A DNA stretch of 64,000 bases from Arthrobacter sp. SX1312 (GTDB lineage: Bacteria > Actinomycetota > Actinomycetes > Actinomycetales > Micrococcaceae), in the NCBI RefSeq assembly GCF_002929295.1, contig NZ_PJIM01000001.1, positions 1,355,398 through 1,419,397 on the forward strand, given 5' to 3'. The translations under genes were made by a program, and so were the position numbers. The notes beneath the pieces are model-generated. The model was not told the origin of the DNA. It did not search any database and saw nothing but the letters and a program-made list of their open reading frames with translations. Positions 24,308-32,686 of the stretch are shown one piece after another. The number at the start of each line of letters is the position of its first letter. Position 1 is the first letter of the stretch.

Positions 24308-25213
24308 TCAGGCGGGATGCCCGGGAGCAGCGGCCCTCGCGGCGCCGAGCGCCGCCCGGAACGCACCTTCCTGCACGGCGCCGTCCGCGACCAGCAGCGA
24401 CCACTCCCAGCGGAGCACGGCGTCGCGGGCGAGGTGCATCTCCTCATGGAAGAAGGGGGCCGCGCACAGCATCGGGGTCCCGCTGCTGCGGACGAACCAG
24501 GGAGACGGGCCTCCCGGATTGTCCGCCGACGGGATCATGAGGACGGACGCACCGGCGGACTGCAGTCCGAGCCAGGCGTGCGCTGTCCCCATGGCGTCGC
24601 CCTCCCCGACGGCACCGGCGCCACCGGCGGAGGGTGCGATGATGCTGCTTCCGTCGAACGACGGTGCGAGGCGCAGGAAGAACCCGCCGTACCCGGCGTT
24701 CGGGCGGCCTGCCGTCGTCGGGCTGCCGAAGGCCAGCGGACCGCCGCTGACGTTCGCCCAGGTGCTCTGCACGGTGGTCCGGGACCATCCGACGTCGCCC
24801 GCCCGCAGGGTGTCCGCGCTCCAGGCCCGCTCCTCCTCGAGGAATTTGCTGCCGTCCGCAGCGCACCAGCCGATCCGCTGCACCACCACGTGGCCCGCGT
24901 GCCGGCGGCTGCGCACGCGCTGCGAGCCGTTGTTCGGGAGCTGGACGTAGCCCCGCGCGCCGCTGTAGGTCGGGCCTCCCCACAGGTTCACAGGGTCCTC
25001 CTGGCCGGGGACGTCGATGGCCGATACCGTGATGCCGAGCCCCCAGTGCCACGGATGATCGGCCGGCGCGTAGTCGCTGACGGGCTGTCCGCCCGGGGTC
25101 AGGACCGGGTGGAGGAAGGGCCGCGGCGCGTGCATGACCGGCTCGTCGCGGCCCTCGCGCAGGACGCCGGCCACCCGACCCTCGCGCGTGGAGAGGGCGT
25201 CCCCCGCGCTCAT
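24308..25213 (-). CDS. DUF6807 (PmoA-like) protein
   Basis: A 301-residue cytoplasmic protein. The conserved block is the first third: RPFLHPVLTPGGQPVSDYAP, then DHPWHWGLG, LWGGPTY and the later GYGGFFLRLAPSFDG. DUF6807, once labelled methane oxygenase PmoA, is a beta-sandwich family of unknown function often found next to Gfo/Idh/MocA dehydrogenases; sugar binding or epimerase-like activity is plausible, since the His-Pro-Trp-His motif resembles a metal or sugar site. It starts at ATG 25213, overlapping the dehydrogenase stop as ATGA. Confidence 0.8.
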   Translation of the reverse strand: MSAGDALSTREGRVAGVLREGRDEPVMHAPRPFLHPVLTPGGQPVSDYAPADHPWHWGLGITVSAIDVPGQEDPVNLWGGPTYSGARGYVQLPNNGSQRVRSRRHAGHVVVQRIGWCAADGSKFLEEERAWSADTLRAGDVGWSRTTVQSTWANVSGGPLAFGSPTTAGRPNAGYGGFFLRLAPSFDGSSIIAPSAGGAGAVGEGDAMGTAHAWLGLQSAGASVLMIPSADNPGGPSPWFVRSSGTPMLCAAPFFHEEMHLARDAVLRWEWSLLVADGAVQEGAFRAALGAARAAAPGHPA

Positions 25214-26382
25214 GCCGCGGGGGCTCCGGCGGACGCCCCGGGGCGCCCGTCGATGACCGGCGCCGTCAGGGATCCCCGCAGGGACGGATCTGCGAGATCC
25301 TCCCGGGAGACCCAGCGGTCCTCCCGGGCCGACACGTACATGCCGGTGACGATCTCGAGCGCGCGGGCAGGATGGCCGACGACGCCGGGCATGCCCCGAC
25401 CCGCGATGAGCGAAGGATAGATCTCCCCGAACAGGGCGTCGTGGCCGCTCGGGATCTCCTGATCCGGCAGGCTCCACGACGCCGAGGTCGCCTCGTCGAC
25501 GCCCGGCGCAGGCGTGATCCTCCAGTGGGCGTGCCCGTGGCCGTAGAGGTGCTCCAGCTCGATCGTCGCCCGCTCCGTGTCGATGCGGAGCAGGCTCGAC
25601 TGCCGTGGGGCGAGGACCGTCGAGACCACCGAGGCCACCGCGCCCGAGGCGAAGACCAGGGACGCGTGGGAGAGGTCCTCGGTCTCGACGTCGTGCTGCT
25701 GCCGCCACAGCGTGGCGCGCACCGCGGACCATTCGCCGAGCAGGTATGCGAGCAGATCGACCTGGTGGCTCCCGTGGCTGAGCGTGGTGCCGCCGCCCTC
25801 GGTGGCCCACGTGCCGCGCCACGGCACGGCGAAGTACTCTGCCGTCCGGTACCAGTGCGTCTGGCACAGTGCTGACAGCGGGCGGCCGAGAGCGCCCGAA
25901 TCGAGCAGTGCCTTCACATGGGCGGCGGCGGTGCCGGAGCGTTGCTGGAAGACGACGGCGAGGCCGCGTCCCGCGGTGCCCGCCGCCCGGGTCATCGTGT
26001 CGAGCTCGGCGAGGCTCAGGGCGGCGGGCTTCTCGACGACGACGTGCGCTCCCGCGACGAAGGCCCCGGCCGCCTGCCCGGCGTGCCCGCCGGGCGGGGT
26101 GCAGATATGGAGGACGTCGACCGGCTGGGCGGCGAGCATCTCCTCGAGCGAGGAGAAGCGGAACGGGACCCCGTGGGCCTCCGCGAAGGCGGCGAGGTGC
26201 ACGGCGGACGGATCCGCAGCCGCGACGAGCGCCACCCCGGGCAGGTCCCGCAGGGCCGTGGCGTGGAGCTCCGCCACTCCCCCGGTCCCGAGGATCGCTG
26301 CGCGGAGCAGGGGGGCGGTGCCGTCGGCAGGGGCAGCGCGTCGCTCGGCGGAGGGGTTGTCCGCGGGACTCGGCAGGGGCAC
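25210..26382 (-). CDS. Gfo/Idh/MocA-family dehydrogenase (left arm)
   Basis: A 390-residue NAD(P)-dependent sugar or inositol dehydrogenase. The Rossmann fold starts with RAAILGTGGVAELHATAL near residue 27, and VVVEKPAALS carries the conserved Glu-Lys-Pro. The substrate-side His lies in TTLSHGSHQVDLL. The start is GTG 26382 because GGAGGA lies four bases upstream; GTG 26409 would add nine residues. A LacI operator lies 47 bases upstream at 26430-26443. Its partner gene encodes a DUF6807 protein. The substrate is unknown, perhaps a glycoside oxidised to a keto-sugar. Confidence 0.88.
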   Translation of the reverse strand: MPLPSPADNPSAERRAAPADGTAPLLRAAILGTGGVAELHATALRDLPGVALVAAADPSAVHLAAFAEAHGVPFRFSSLEEMLAAQPVDVLHICTPPGGHAGQAAGAFVAGAHVVVEKPAALSLAELDTMTRAAGTAGRGLAVVFQQRSGTAAAHVKALLDSGALGRPLSALCQTHWYRTAEYFAVPWRGTWATEGGGTTLSHGSHQVDLLAYLLGEWSAVRATLWRQQHDVETEDLSHASLVFASGAVASVVSTVLAPRQSSLLRIDTERATIELEHLYGHGHAHWRITPAPGVDEATSASWSLPDQEIPSGHDALFGEIYPSLIAGRGMPGVVGHPARALEIVTGMYVSAREDRWVSREDLADPSLRGSLTAPVIDGRPGASAGAPAA

Positions 26383-26429
26383 GGTTCCTCCAGGGTGGAC
26401 AGGGATCACGGTTCGGGAAACCCTAGCAG

Positions 26430-26443
26430 AGAAAGCGCTTACC
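26430..26443. promoter_or_regulatory. LacI operator for the left arm
   Basis: AGAAAGCGCTTACC, or GGTAAGCGCTTTCT on the minus strand, has the GCGC centre of LacI-family sites. It lies between the left-arm dehydrogenase and the divergent lacI gene, so it can control both. The same GGTAAGCG core reappears at 28945-28961. Confidence 0.7.
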
Positions 26444-26555
26444 GATCAGGCGCAGCAGGGCTCGGCGTCACCCCCGGCCGTGCAACAATGGCCCTTTCCG
26501 TGGAACGCGCTGGGCGGTGGCCGCAGCGGCCGCCCGTACCTCAGGAGTGGAAGCA

Positions 26556-27608
26556 ATGTCGGCACCGGCCAGCAAGAGTCCCGCGACGCTGCATGACGTG
26601 GCCAGGGAAGCGGGCGTCTCGCTCGCCACGGCGTCGCGATCGTTGAACGGAAGCACCCGCAAGGTCAACGAGGCCTACCGGCAGCGAGTCGTCGAGGCTG
26701 CCCAGCGACTCGGCTACACCACGAACCTCTTCGCGCAGGCAGTGGCCAAGGGAAGCACCACCACGGTGGCGTTGCTCGTGGCGGACATCGCGGACCCCTA
26801 CTTCTCCAGCATCGCGGCCGGAGTCATCGATGCCGCGAGCGAGGAGGGACTCGTCGTGACGATCGCGGTCACCGGACGCAATGCCCAGCGGGAGCTGGAC
26901 ACCGTGCGGGCGCTGCGCGGACAGCGCCCCCGCGTCATGATCCTCGCGGGCTCCAGGACCACCGGCTCCGCGTTCGAGGATCAGTTGCGCGGCGAGCTCA
27001 CCTCCTTCGAGGACACCGGCGGGAAGGTGGCCTTCATCAGTCAGGACGCGGCCCCCTTCGCCACGGTTCTCCTCGACAACCGGGGCGGAGCACGTGACCT
27101 CGCCGTCGCACTCGCCTCACTCGGCTACCGGGACGTCGCGGTCATCACCGGGCCGCCCGAGATCAGGACGGCCGAGGAGCGTCTCGAAGGGTTCGCGGCG
27201 GGGCTGGCGGAGTGCGGTATCCCCCTGCCGGCGGATCGCATCATCCACGCCGACTTCACGCGCGACGGCGGCTACCGCGGCACCCAGGAGCTCCTGGCGT
27301 CGGGCGCTTCGGTCGACCTCGTGTTCGCCGTCAACGACGTCATGGCGGTGGGCGTCGTATCGGCGCTCCGGGAGGCCGGGATCGTGCCCGGCCAGGGGAT
27401 CGGCGTGGCAGGCTACGACGACATCCCGACCGTGCGGGACATCACGCCCGCCCTGACCACGGTCCGCATCCCCCTCGAGGACGTGGGCCGGCGCGCCCTC
27501 CAGCTCGCGACAGGTTCCGTGCACGACGCCGGAGCAGCGCCCGCACCCGGGGAGCCCGCGCCCATCAGGACGGAGACGATCATCCGGGGGAGCACGCCCC
27601 GCCGGTGA
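26556..27608 (+). CDS. LacI-family transcription repressor
   Basis: A 350-residue regulator. The DNA-binding part is at residues 10-60 (ATLHDVAREAGVSLATASRS and hinge YTTNLFAQAVAKG), followed by a periplasmic-binding-protein-like effector domain with VALLVADIADPYFSSIAAGV and AGYDDIPTVRDITPALTTV. The start is ATG 26556 with AGGAG eight bases upstream. It lies between the two metabolic arms, and matching operators stand before both, so it probably represses the whole locus until a sugar is bound. Confidence 0.92.
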   Translation: MSAPASKSPATLHDVAREAGVSLATASRSLNGSTRKVNEAYRQRVVEAAQRLGYTTNLFAQAVAKGSTTTVALLVADIADPYFSSIAAGVIDAASEEGLVVTIAVTGRNAQRELDTVRALRGQRPRVMILAGSRTTGSAFEDQLRGELTSFEDTGGKVAFISQDAAPFATVLLDNRGGARDLAVALASLGYRDVAVITGPPEIRTAEERLEGFAAGLAECGIPLPADRIIHADFTRDGGYRGTQELLASGASVDLVFAVNDVMAVGVVSALREAGIVPGQGIGVAGYDDIPTVRDITPALTTVRIPLEDVGRRALQLATGSVHDAGAAPAPGEPAPIRTETIIRGSTPRR

Positions 27609-27613
27609 TTCCG

Positions 27614-27647
27614 TGCCGGTGGCCCTGCGCAGGTCCCCGCACCGGCA
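27614..27647 (+). terminator. Possible hairpin after lacI
   Basis: TGCCGGTG at 27614-27621 pairs with CACCGGCA at 27640-27647 across an 18-base loop, five bases past the lacI stop. It lies between converging genes. The wide loop makes it uncertain. Confidence 0.4.
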
Positions 27648-27653
27648 GGTCCC

Positions 27654-27878
27654 TCAGGAGGGCAGGACGGACCCGGGGCCGGCGTCGCGTGCTGCAAGCC
27701 TCGCGACGTCGTCCACGGGAAGCTCCGCGACCTCGGCCACGGTCGCGATGTCCTCCCCGTGGCTGATCGCATCGGACACCGCTTCCTTCAGGGTCAGCTC
27801 GGCGCGGTCGAGCTCGAACTGGACGTCCTCCCTGTCGGCGGCAGCGACACGGATCCTCAGCAGATGGTCCTTCGTCAT
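27654..27878 (-). CDS. Small hypothetical protein with a helix-turn-helix-like tail
   Basis: A 74-residue, acidic, mostly helical protein. The stretch SHGEDIATVAEVAELPVDDV looks like a short helix-turn-helix, as in sigma region 4 or small antitoxins, but no DNA-binding call can be made. The start is ATG 27878, with GAGG about 12 bases upstream. It is convergent with lacI. I do not recognise a family. No toxin gene lies beside it. Confidence 0.45.
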   Translation of the reverse strand: MTKDHLLRIRVAAADREDVQFELDRAELTLKEAVSDAISHGEDIATVAEVAELPVDDVARLAARDAGPGSVLPS

Positions 27879-28090
27879 GGCAGGTGCATACCTCGTATCG
27901 TGGTCGGGCGGCGTGACGCCGGCGTCCCACGCCGCGCAGGTCCTGCGCGCAGGTGCGGTGATGGTGCCATTGTCGCGATCATCCTAACCATTCACGGCAC
28001 GGCGTGGAATGGACCGCCGGACCTCCGATGGATTGTGTCCGTCGCCGGTTCCCGGCCCATGCTGTCGGACCCGCGGCGTACCCTCGTCGC

Positions 28091-28387
28091 ATGGCGGAAA
28101 GACCGGGATGGCATGGCATTCCACCCAGCGCGGACCGGTACGTCGCCCCGCTCCAGCTCGAGGCGCCGACCGGTGACATCACCGAGCCGGCCCGCTCCCC
28201 CGCTCTGTGGGTGGAGCTGGACTATCCCGACGGGACCCGGCGCACCATGAAGGGATTCGCGATGGCGTGGACGGCCACCACCGTCCGTGCGCAGTGGATC
28301 GAGTACTCCCGTGCACGCGAGGCCTGGGTGGACGCCGCGCGCTGCCGACGCCGGACCCTGACGCCGCGTCCGACGCACCCGGCCTGA
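28091..28387 (+). CDS. Small unknown protein, tandem copy A
   Basis: A 98-residue protein that shares about half its residues with copy B immediately downstream. Conserved parts: GWHGIPP, VAPLQLEAPT, SPALWVELDYPDG, GFAMAWT, AQWIEYS, AWV and a final C-x-RR. No signal peptide or membrane helix; the alternating hydrophobic pattern suggests a small beta-rich fold with several exposed Trp. I do not know the family. The start is ATG 28091, matching the start of similarity. It lies between lacI and the right arm but has no overlap with either, so membership of that regulon is not shown. Confidence 0.65.
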   Translation: MAERPGWHGIPPSADRYVAPLQLEAPTGDITEPARSPALWVELDYPDGTRRTMKGFAMAWTATTVRAQWIEYSRAREAWVDAARCRRRTLTPRPTHPA

Positions 28388-28499
28388 CGAGACCCTGTGT
28401 CGAGCCCCTGCCCCTCCCCCTGCCTGCTCGGGCAGCATCCTCGTAGAGTGGAGGGATGAACCGGGCCGCACCGCACTCCACCCCGCCGGGCAGGCATGC

Positions 28500-28799
28500 G
28501 TGACCAGGGCTGCCGGGTGGCACGGACTCCCGCCCACGACGCACCAGTTCGTCTCTCCACTCCAGGTGGAGCCGCCCACCGAGGGCATCACGGAGTCCGT
28601 CTCCCCCTCACCTGCGCTCTGGGTGGACCTCGAGTATCCGAACGGCGCACGGCAGACCGTCCGCGGATTCGCCATGGCATGGACCAGCTCGGCGGTCCTC
28701 GCGCAGTGGGTGGAATTCTCCATCGCCCGTAGTGCATGGGTGCGTCCGGACCAGTGCACGCGGCGGTCGATCCCTGGCCGCTCGGGCGCCCCGGGCTGA
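28500..28799 (+). CDS. Small unknown protein, tandem copy B
   Basis: A 99-residue paralogue of copy A with the same order of blocks: GWHGLPP, VSPLQVEPPT, SPALWVDLEYPNG, GFAMAWT, AQWVEFS, AWV and C-x-RR. It starts at GTG 28500 (MTRAAGWHG) without a clear ribosome site. The spacer of 112 bases between the copies holds no gene. Two retained copies with conserved cores and variable tails suggest both are under selection. Function unknown. Confidence 0.62.
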   Translation: MTRAAGWHGLPPTTHQFVSPLQVEPPTEGITESVSPSPALWVDLEYPNGARQTVRGFAMAWTSSAVLAQWVEFSIARSAWVRPDQCTRRSIPGRSGAPG

Positions 28800-28944
28800 C
28801 CCGTCCGGCGGGTGTTCCTGCTTCCTCCGTAACGCCCGAGCGGAATGCCGCACGCCGAGCTCGAGGGTCCCGGGCGTCATCGGGGTGGGCGTCCTGACCC
28901 ACGCGGCCCCTCATTGCCCCTCCCTCCTTCTTCCTCTACACTCG

Positions 28945-28961
28945 CGGTAAGCGTTTTCCCA
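28945..28961. promoter_or_regulatory. LacI operator for the right arm
   Basis: CGGTAAGCGTTTTCCCA contains the GGTAAGCG(C/T)TTTC core seen at 26430-26443, 32 bases before the right-arm start codon. The shared core links the two arms to the LacI protein encoded between them. Confidence 0.68.
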
Positions 28962-28992
28962 TATAGCGGTGCCGCCGCACGAAGGAGCAGGA

Positions 28993-30180
28993 ATGTCAAC
29001 GAGGACAATCGGGATCATCATGAACGGCGCCTCAGGGCGCATGGGCTATCGGCAGCACCTGGTCCGCTCGATCCTCGCGATCCGCGACCAGGGGGGCGTG
29101 CTCCTCTCCGACGGAACCCGTGTCCAGGTCGAGCCGATGCTCGTGGGCAGGAACGAGGCAAAACTCGCCGAGCTCGCCGCCCGGCACGGCATCGAGCACT
29201 TCTCGACCGACCTCGACAGCGTCCTGGCCGACCCCACCTGGGAGATCTACGCCGACTTCCTCGTGACGAAGGCTCGGTCGGCGGCCATCCGCAAGGCCAT
29301 CGCCGCCGGCAAGGCCGTCTACACCGAGAAGCCCACCGCCGAGACGGCGGCCGACGCCCTCGAACTCGCCGACCTGGCGGAGGCGGCCGGGATCAAGAAC
29401 GGCGTCGTCCACGACAAGCTGTACCTGCCGGGCATGCAGAAGCTGAAGCGCCTCATCGACTCCGGCTTCTTCGGCCGGATCCTCTCGGTGCGCGGGGAGT
29501 TCGGGTACTGGGTCTTCGAAGGCGGCTGGCAGGACGCCCAGCGTCCCAGCTGGAACTACCGGGCGGAGGACGGCGGCGGGATCGTCGTCGACATGTTCCC
29601 GCACTGGAGCTATGTGCTGGAGAACCTGTTCGGCAGGGTCGAATCCGTGTACGCGCGGGCCGTCACCCATATCGACGACCGCGTCGACGAGCAGGGCCAC
29701 CGTTACCGCGCGAGCGCCGACGACGCCGCGTACGCCGTCTTCGAGCTGGAGGGCGGCATCGTCGCGCAGCTCAACTCGAGCTGGACGGTCCGCGTCGACC
29801 GGGACGAACTCGTGCAGTTCCAGGTGGACGGCACCCACGGCTCCGCCGTCGTCGGGCTGTTCGGCTGCAAGATCCAGCCACGCAACGCCACGCCCAAACC
29901 CGTCTGGAACCCCGATCTCGAGGACACCCACGACTACGACGCCGACTGGATCGAGGTGCCCACCAACGAGGTGTTCGAGAACGGATTCAAAACGCAGTGG
30001 GAGGACTTCCTCCGGCACGTCCTGGAGGACGCCCCCCACCCCTACGATTTCCTGGCCGGCGCCCGCGGCATGTACCTCGCCGAGCAGGGACTCGAGAGTT
30101 CGCGCTCGGGGCGCCGCCTCGACCTGCAGGACGTCCGCAGCACCGCCGCACCTCGCCAGGCAGCGGTTCCGCTGGCATGA
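28993..30180 (+). CDS. Gfo/Idh/MocA-family dehydrogenase (right arm)
   Basis: A 395-residue NAD(P)-dependent dehydrogenase, longer than its left-arm counterpart and not closely similar to it. Rossmann start IGIIMNGASGRMGYRQHL at residues 5-22 has an unusual GASGRMG turn like that of dihydrodipicolinate reductase; the family Lys is in YTEKPTAET. The C-terminal domain has NYRAEDGGGIVVDMFPHWSY with the substrate-side Asp and His. It starts at ATG 28993 with AAGGAG five bases upstream. Its stop overlaps the DUF993 start. It heads a four-gene operon under a LacI operator. Confidence 0.88.
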   Translation: MSTRTIGIIMNGASGRMGYRQHLVRSILAIRDQGGVLLSDGTRVQVEPMLVGRNEAKLAELAARHGIEHFSTDLDSVLADPTWEIYADFLVTKARSAAIRKAIAAGKAVYTEKPTAETAADALELADLAEAAGIKNGVVHDKLYLPGMQKLKRLIDSGFFGRILSVRGEFGYWVFEGGWQDAQRPSWNYRAEDGGGIVVDMFPHWSYVLENLFGRVESVYARAVTHIDDRVDEQGHRYRASADDAAYAVFELEGGIVAQLNSSWTVRVDRDELVQFQVDGTHGSAVVGLFGCKIQPRNATPKPVWNPDLEDTHDYDADWIEVPTNEVFENGFKTQWEDFLRHVLEDAPHPYDFLAGARGMYLAEQGLESSRSGRRLDLQDVRSTAAPRQAAVPLA

Positions 30181-31331
30181 TCACCCTCGTCGATGCGGCC
30201 GGACGCACCTCCGCCGTCGAACTGGATCCTGCGCCGGTGTTCGCCAGGCCGGCCGGTCCCCTCACGAGCAGGACCGTCTATGCCGCCGCGCACGTGGTCC
30301 CGAGGACCACGGCCGAGAACGTGCCCGGCGCGCCGGCCGACCTCGATTGGGACGCGACGCTCGCCTTCCGCCACCACCTGTGGTCGTGGGGGCTCGGGGT
30401 CGCGGACGCCATGGATACGGCCCAGCGGAACATGGGGCTCGACGCCGCCGCGACCCGCGAGCTGATCTCCCGCAGCGCGGCGGAGGCACGAACGGTGGGC
30501 GGCGGCCTGGTGGTCGGCGTCACCACGGACCATGTCGACGACGCCGTGATCCCCCTCGGCGCGGTCGTCGACGCCTACAAGGAGCAACTCCACTTCGCCG
30601 AGGACGCTGGTGCCTCGGTGGTCCTCATGGCCAGCCGCCATCTCGCGCGGGCGGCGGGGTCCGCCGAGGACTACGAGCGAGCGTACGCAGAGGTCCTGGC
30701 CGCGGCCGGCGCCCCGGTGATCCTGCACTGGCTCGGCAGCGCCTTCGATCCGGAACTCGGGAGCTACTTCGGCTCCACGGACACCGGGTCGGCGTCGTCG
30801 ACCCTGCTCAAGATCATCGCCAACGCTCCGGACAAGGTGGCGGGAGTGAAGATGAGCCTGCTCGACGCGGATGCGGAACGGGCCGTACGCGCACAGCTTC
30901 CGGCCCCGGTCCGCATGTTCACCGGGGACGACTTCAACTACGTGTCCCTCATCGGCGGGGACTCCTCGGGTCACTCGGATGCCCTGCTCGGAGCGTTCGC
31001 CGCCCTCGGGCCGCACGCCTCGGCGGCGGTCCAGGCCCTCGACGCCGGCGCCCACGACGCCTATGCGCGGATCCTCGGTCCCACGGAGGCCCTGTCCCGG
31101 CAGGTCTTCGCGTCCCCCACGTACTACTACAAGGCGGGCGTGGCCTTCCTCAGTTGGCTCAACGGCCACCAGCCCGGCGTCGGCATGGTGGGCGGGCTGC
31201 ACGCCGCCCGCAGCCTGCCACACCTGTCGGAGATCGTGCGCCTCGCCAACGCGTGCGGCGCCCTGGAGCAGCCTGAGCTCGCCCGGGAGCGCTGGCATGC
31301 GATGCTGCGGGTGAGCGGGGTGTCGGCATGA
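30177..31331 (+). CDS. DUF993 protein (dihydrodipicolinate synthase-like aldolase fold)
   Basis: A 384-residue protein of DUF993, a TIM-barrel family related to the DapA/NAL aldolases. Visible blocks: FRHHLWSWGLGVADAMDTAQ, GVTTDHVDD, PVILHWLGSAFDP, KVAGVKMSLLD with the likely Schiff-base Lys, and FTGDDFNYVSLI. The reaction is not known; by fold it may cleave or dehydrate a sugar acid or keto-sugar. It begins at ATG 30177, overlapping the dehydrogenase stop as ATGA, and ends overlapping the isomerase gene in the same way. Confidence 0.85.
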   Translation: MITLVDAAGRTSAVELDPAPVFARPAGPLTSRTVYAAAHVVPRTTAENVPGAPADLDWDATLAFRHHLWSWGLGVADAMDTAQRNMGLDAAATRELISRSAAEARTVGGGLVVGVTTDHVDDAVIPLGAVVDAYKEQLHFAEDAGASVVLMASRHLARAAGSAEDYERAYAEVLAAAGAPVILHWLGSAFDPELGSYFGSTDTGSASSTLLKIIANAPDKVAGVKMSLLDADAERAVRAQLPAPVRMFTGDDFNYVSLIGGDSSGHSDALLGAFAALGPHASAAVQALDAGAHDAYARILGPTEALSRQVFASPTYYYKAGVAFLSWLNGHQPGVGMVGGLHAARSLPHLSEIVRLANACGALEQPELARERWHAMLRVSGVSA

Positions 31332-32209
31332 CGACGCCGCACGCCCGCCTGTCCGTCAACCAGGCCACCCTGAAGTACGCCTCCCTCCCCGAGGCGCTGG
31401 AAATCACGGCCGCCGCCGGCATCACGAGCATCGGTCTGTGGCGCGACTCGGTGCAGGCCCAGTCCCTGCCCGAGGCGGCCCGGCTGCTCGCACTGTCGGG
31501 GATGCGGTTCTCGAGCCTCTGCCGCGGGGGCTTCTTCACCGTCCCGGAAGGGGCTGCCCGCCGGGCGGCCATGGACGACAACCGGAGGGCCATCGAGGAG
31601 GCCGCGACCCTCGCGGCCGCCGGTGCGGCAGGCTCCGTCCCGGTGCTCGTGATGGTGGCCGGCGGCCTTCCAGAGGGTTCGAACGATCTCGCGGGGGCCC
31701 GGGCCCGGGTGGAGGACGCCCTGACCGAGCTGGCGCCCGAGGCCCTCGCCGCAGGGGTGACCCTCGCCCTCGAACCCCTCCATCCGATGTACGCCTCCGA
31801 CCGCGCCGTCATCTCGACGCTGAAGCAGGCACTGGACCTCGCCTCCCCCTTCCCGCCCGCCGCCGTCGGCGTCGTCATCGACACGTTCCACGTGTGGTGG
31901 GATCCGGACCTCCCGGCGCAGATCGTCCGGGCCGGCGCGGAAGGGCGGATCGCGAGCTACCAGGTGTGCGACTGGAGGACGCCGCTGGCCGCGGATGTCC
32001 TGCTCTCGCGCCACTACCCCGGAGCCGGGGTGATCGACTTCGAAGCCATCACCGGCGCGGTCCAGACAGCCGGCTATGCGGGCGACGTCGAAGTGGAGAT
32101 CTTCAACCAGGACATCTGGGACACCGCGCCGGCCGAGGTCCTGGCGCGGACGATCGGGAGCTTCGACGAGAACATCGGCGCACACCTGCGGACGGGCATC
32201 CACCGGTAG
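31328..32209 (+). CDS. Sugar phosphate isomerase/epimerase (xylose isomerase-like barrel)
   Basis: A 293-residue TIM barrel of the AP-endonuclease-2 family. Metal ligands are suggested by the Glu in LALEPLHPMYASD, the Asp/His in VIDTFHVWWDPD, the Asp in VCDWRTP and the Glu in VEVEIFNQD. Such proteins isomerise or epimerise free or keto-sugars; in other loci they partner Gfo/Idh/MocA dehydrogenases in glycoside breakdown through 3-keto intermediates. It is coupled to DUF993 by an ATGA overlap. Confidence 0.87.
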   Translation: MTTPHARLSVNQATLKYASLPEALEITAAAGITSIGLWRDSVQAQSLPEAARLLALSGMRFSSLCRGGFFTVPEGAARRAAMDDNRRAIEEAATLAAAGAAGSVPVLVMVAGGLPEGSNDLAGARARVEDALTELAPEALAAGVTLALEPLHPMYASDRAVISTLKQALDLASPFPPAAVGVVIDTFHVWWDPDLPAQIVRAGAEGRIASYQVCDWRTPLAADVLLSRHYPGAGVIDFEAITGAVQTAGYAGDVEVEIFNQDIWDTAPAEVLARTIGSFDENIGAHLRTGIHR

Positions 32210-32218
32210 CATCGGCCC

Positions 32219-32608
32219 ATGGAATCTACCGAGGTCGTCCGGCGGTACTGGTCGTCGGTGTGGAGCAGGGACTGGACCGCGGTCGGGCAGACCCTCGCCC
32301 GGGACGTGACGGTGTTCTGGCCCGTCACACGGGAGGTCATCCGCGGCAGGGACAACGTGGTGGCCGTGAACTCGGAGCGACCGAACGGGTGGAGCATCGA
32401 CGTGCTCGAGGTCTACGACGCCGGCGAGGCGGTGGTGTCCGAGGTGCAGGTGCCGCAGGAGGACGTCGGGATCTTCCGCGTCGTGTCGATCTGGACGGTG
32501 TCCGACGGCGTGATCACCTCGGGCCGGGAGTACTGGACCCTGTACGGCGGCGAGGACGGCCCCGACTGGCGCCGGAAATACGCCGCCATCGGGGATCTCC
32601 CCTCCTGA
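32219..32608 (+). CDS. NTF2-like (SnoaL) family protein
   Basis: A 129-residue protein with the cone-shaped NTF2 fold pattern: VVRRYWSSVWSRDWTAVGQT as the first helix, VTVFWPVTREVIRGRDNVVA, then paired strands ending in WTVSDGVITSGREYWTLYGG. Members are small isomerases, dehydratases or binding proteins, and the class gives no specific reaction. It starts nine bases after the isomerase gene and probably closes the operon. It might act on the keto-sugar product of the pathway. Confidence 0.75.
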   Translation: MESTEVVRRYWSSVWSRDWTAVGQTLARDVTVFWPVTREVIRGRDNVVAVNSERPNGWSIDVLEVYDAGEAVVSEVQVPQEDVGIFRVVSIWTVSDGVITSGREYWTLYGGEDGPDWRRKYAAIGDLPS

Positions 32609-32686
32609 GTGCCTCGTACGGCACGCGCGAAGGACACGGCAGCCGCATCATGACCGACCGTCCACGCCGCGCGCGGTACTCCTGCC

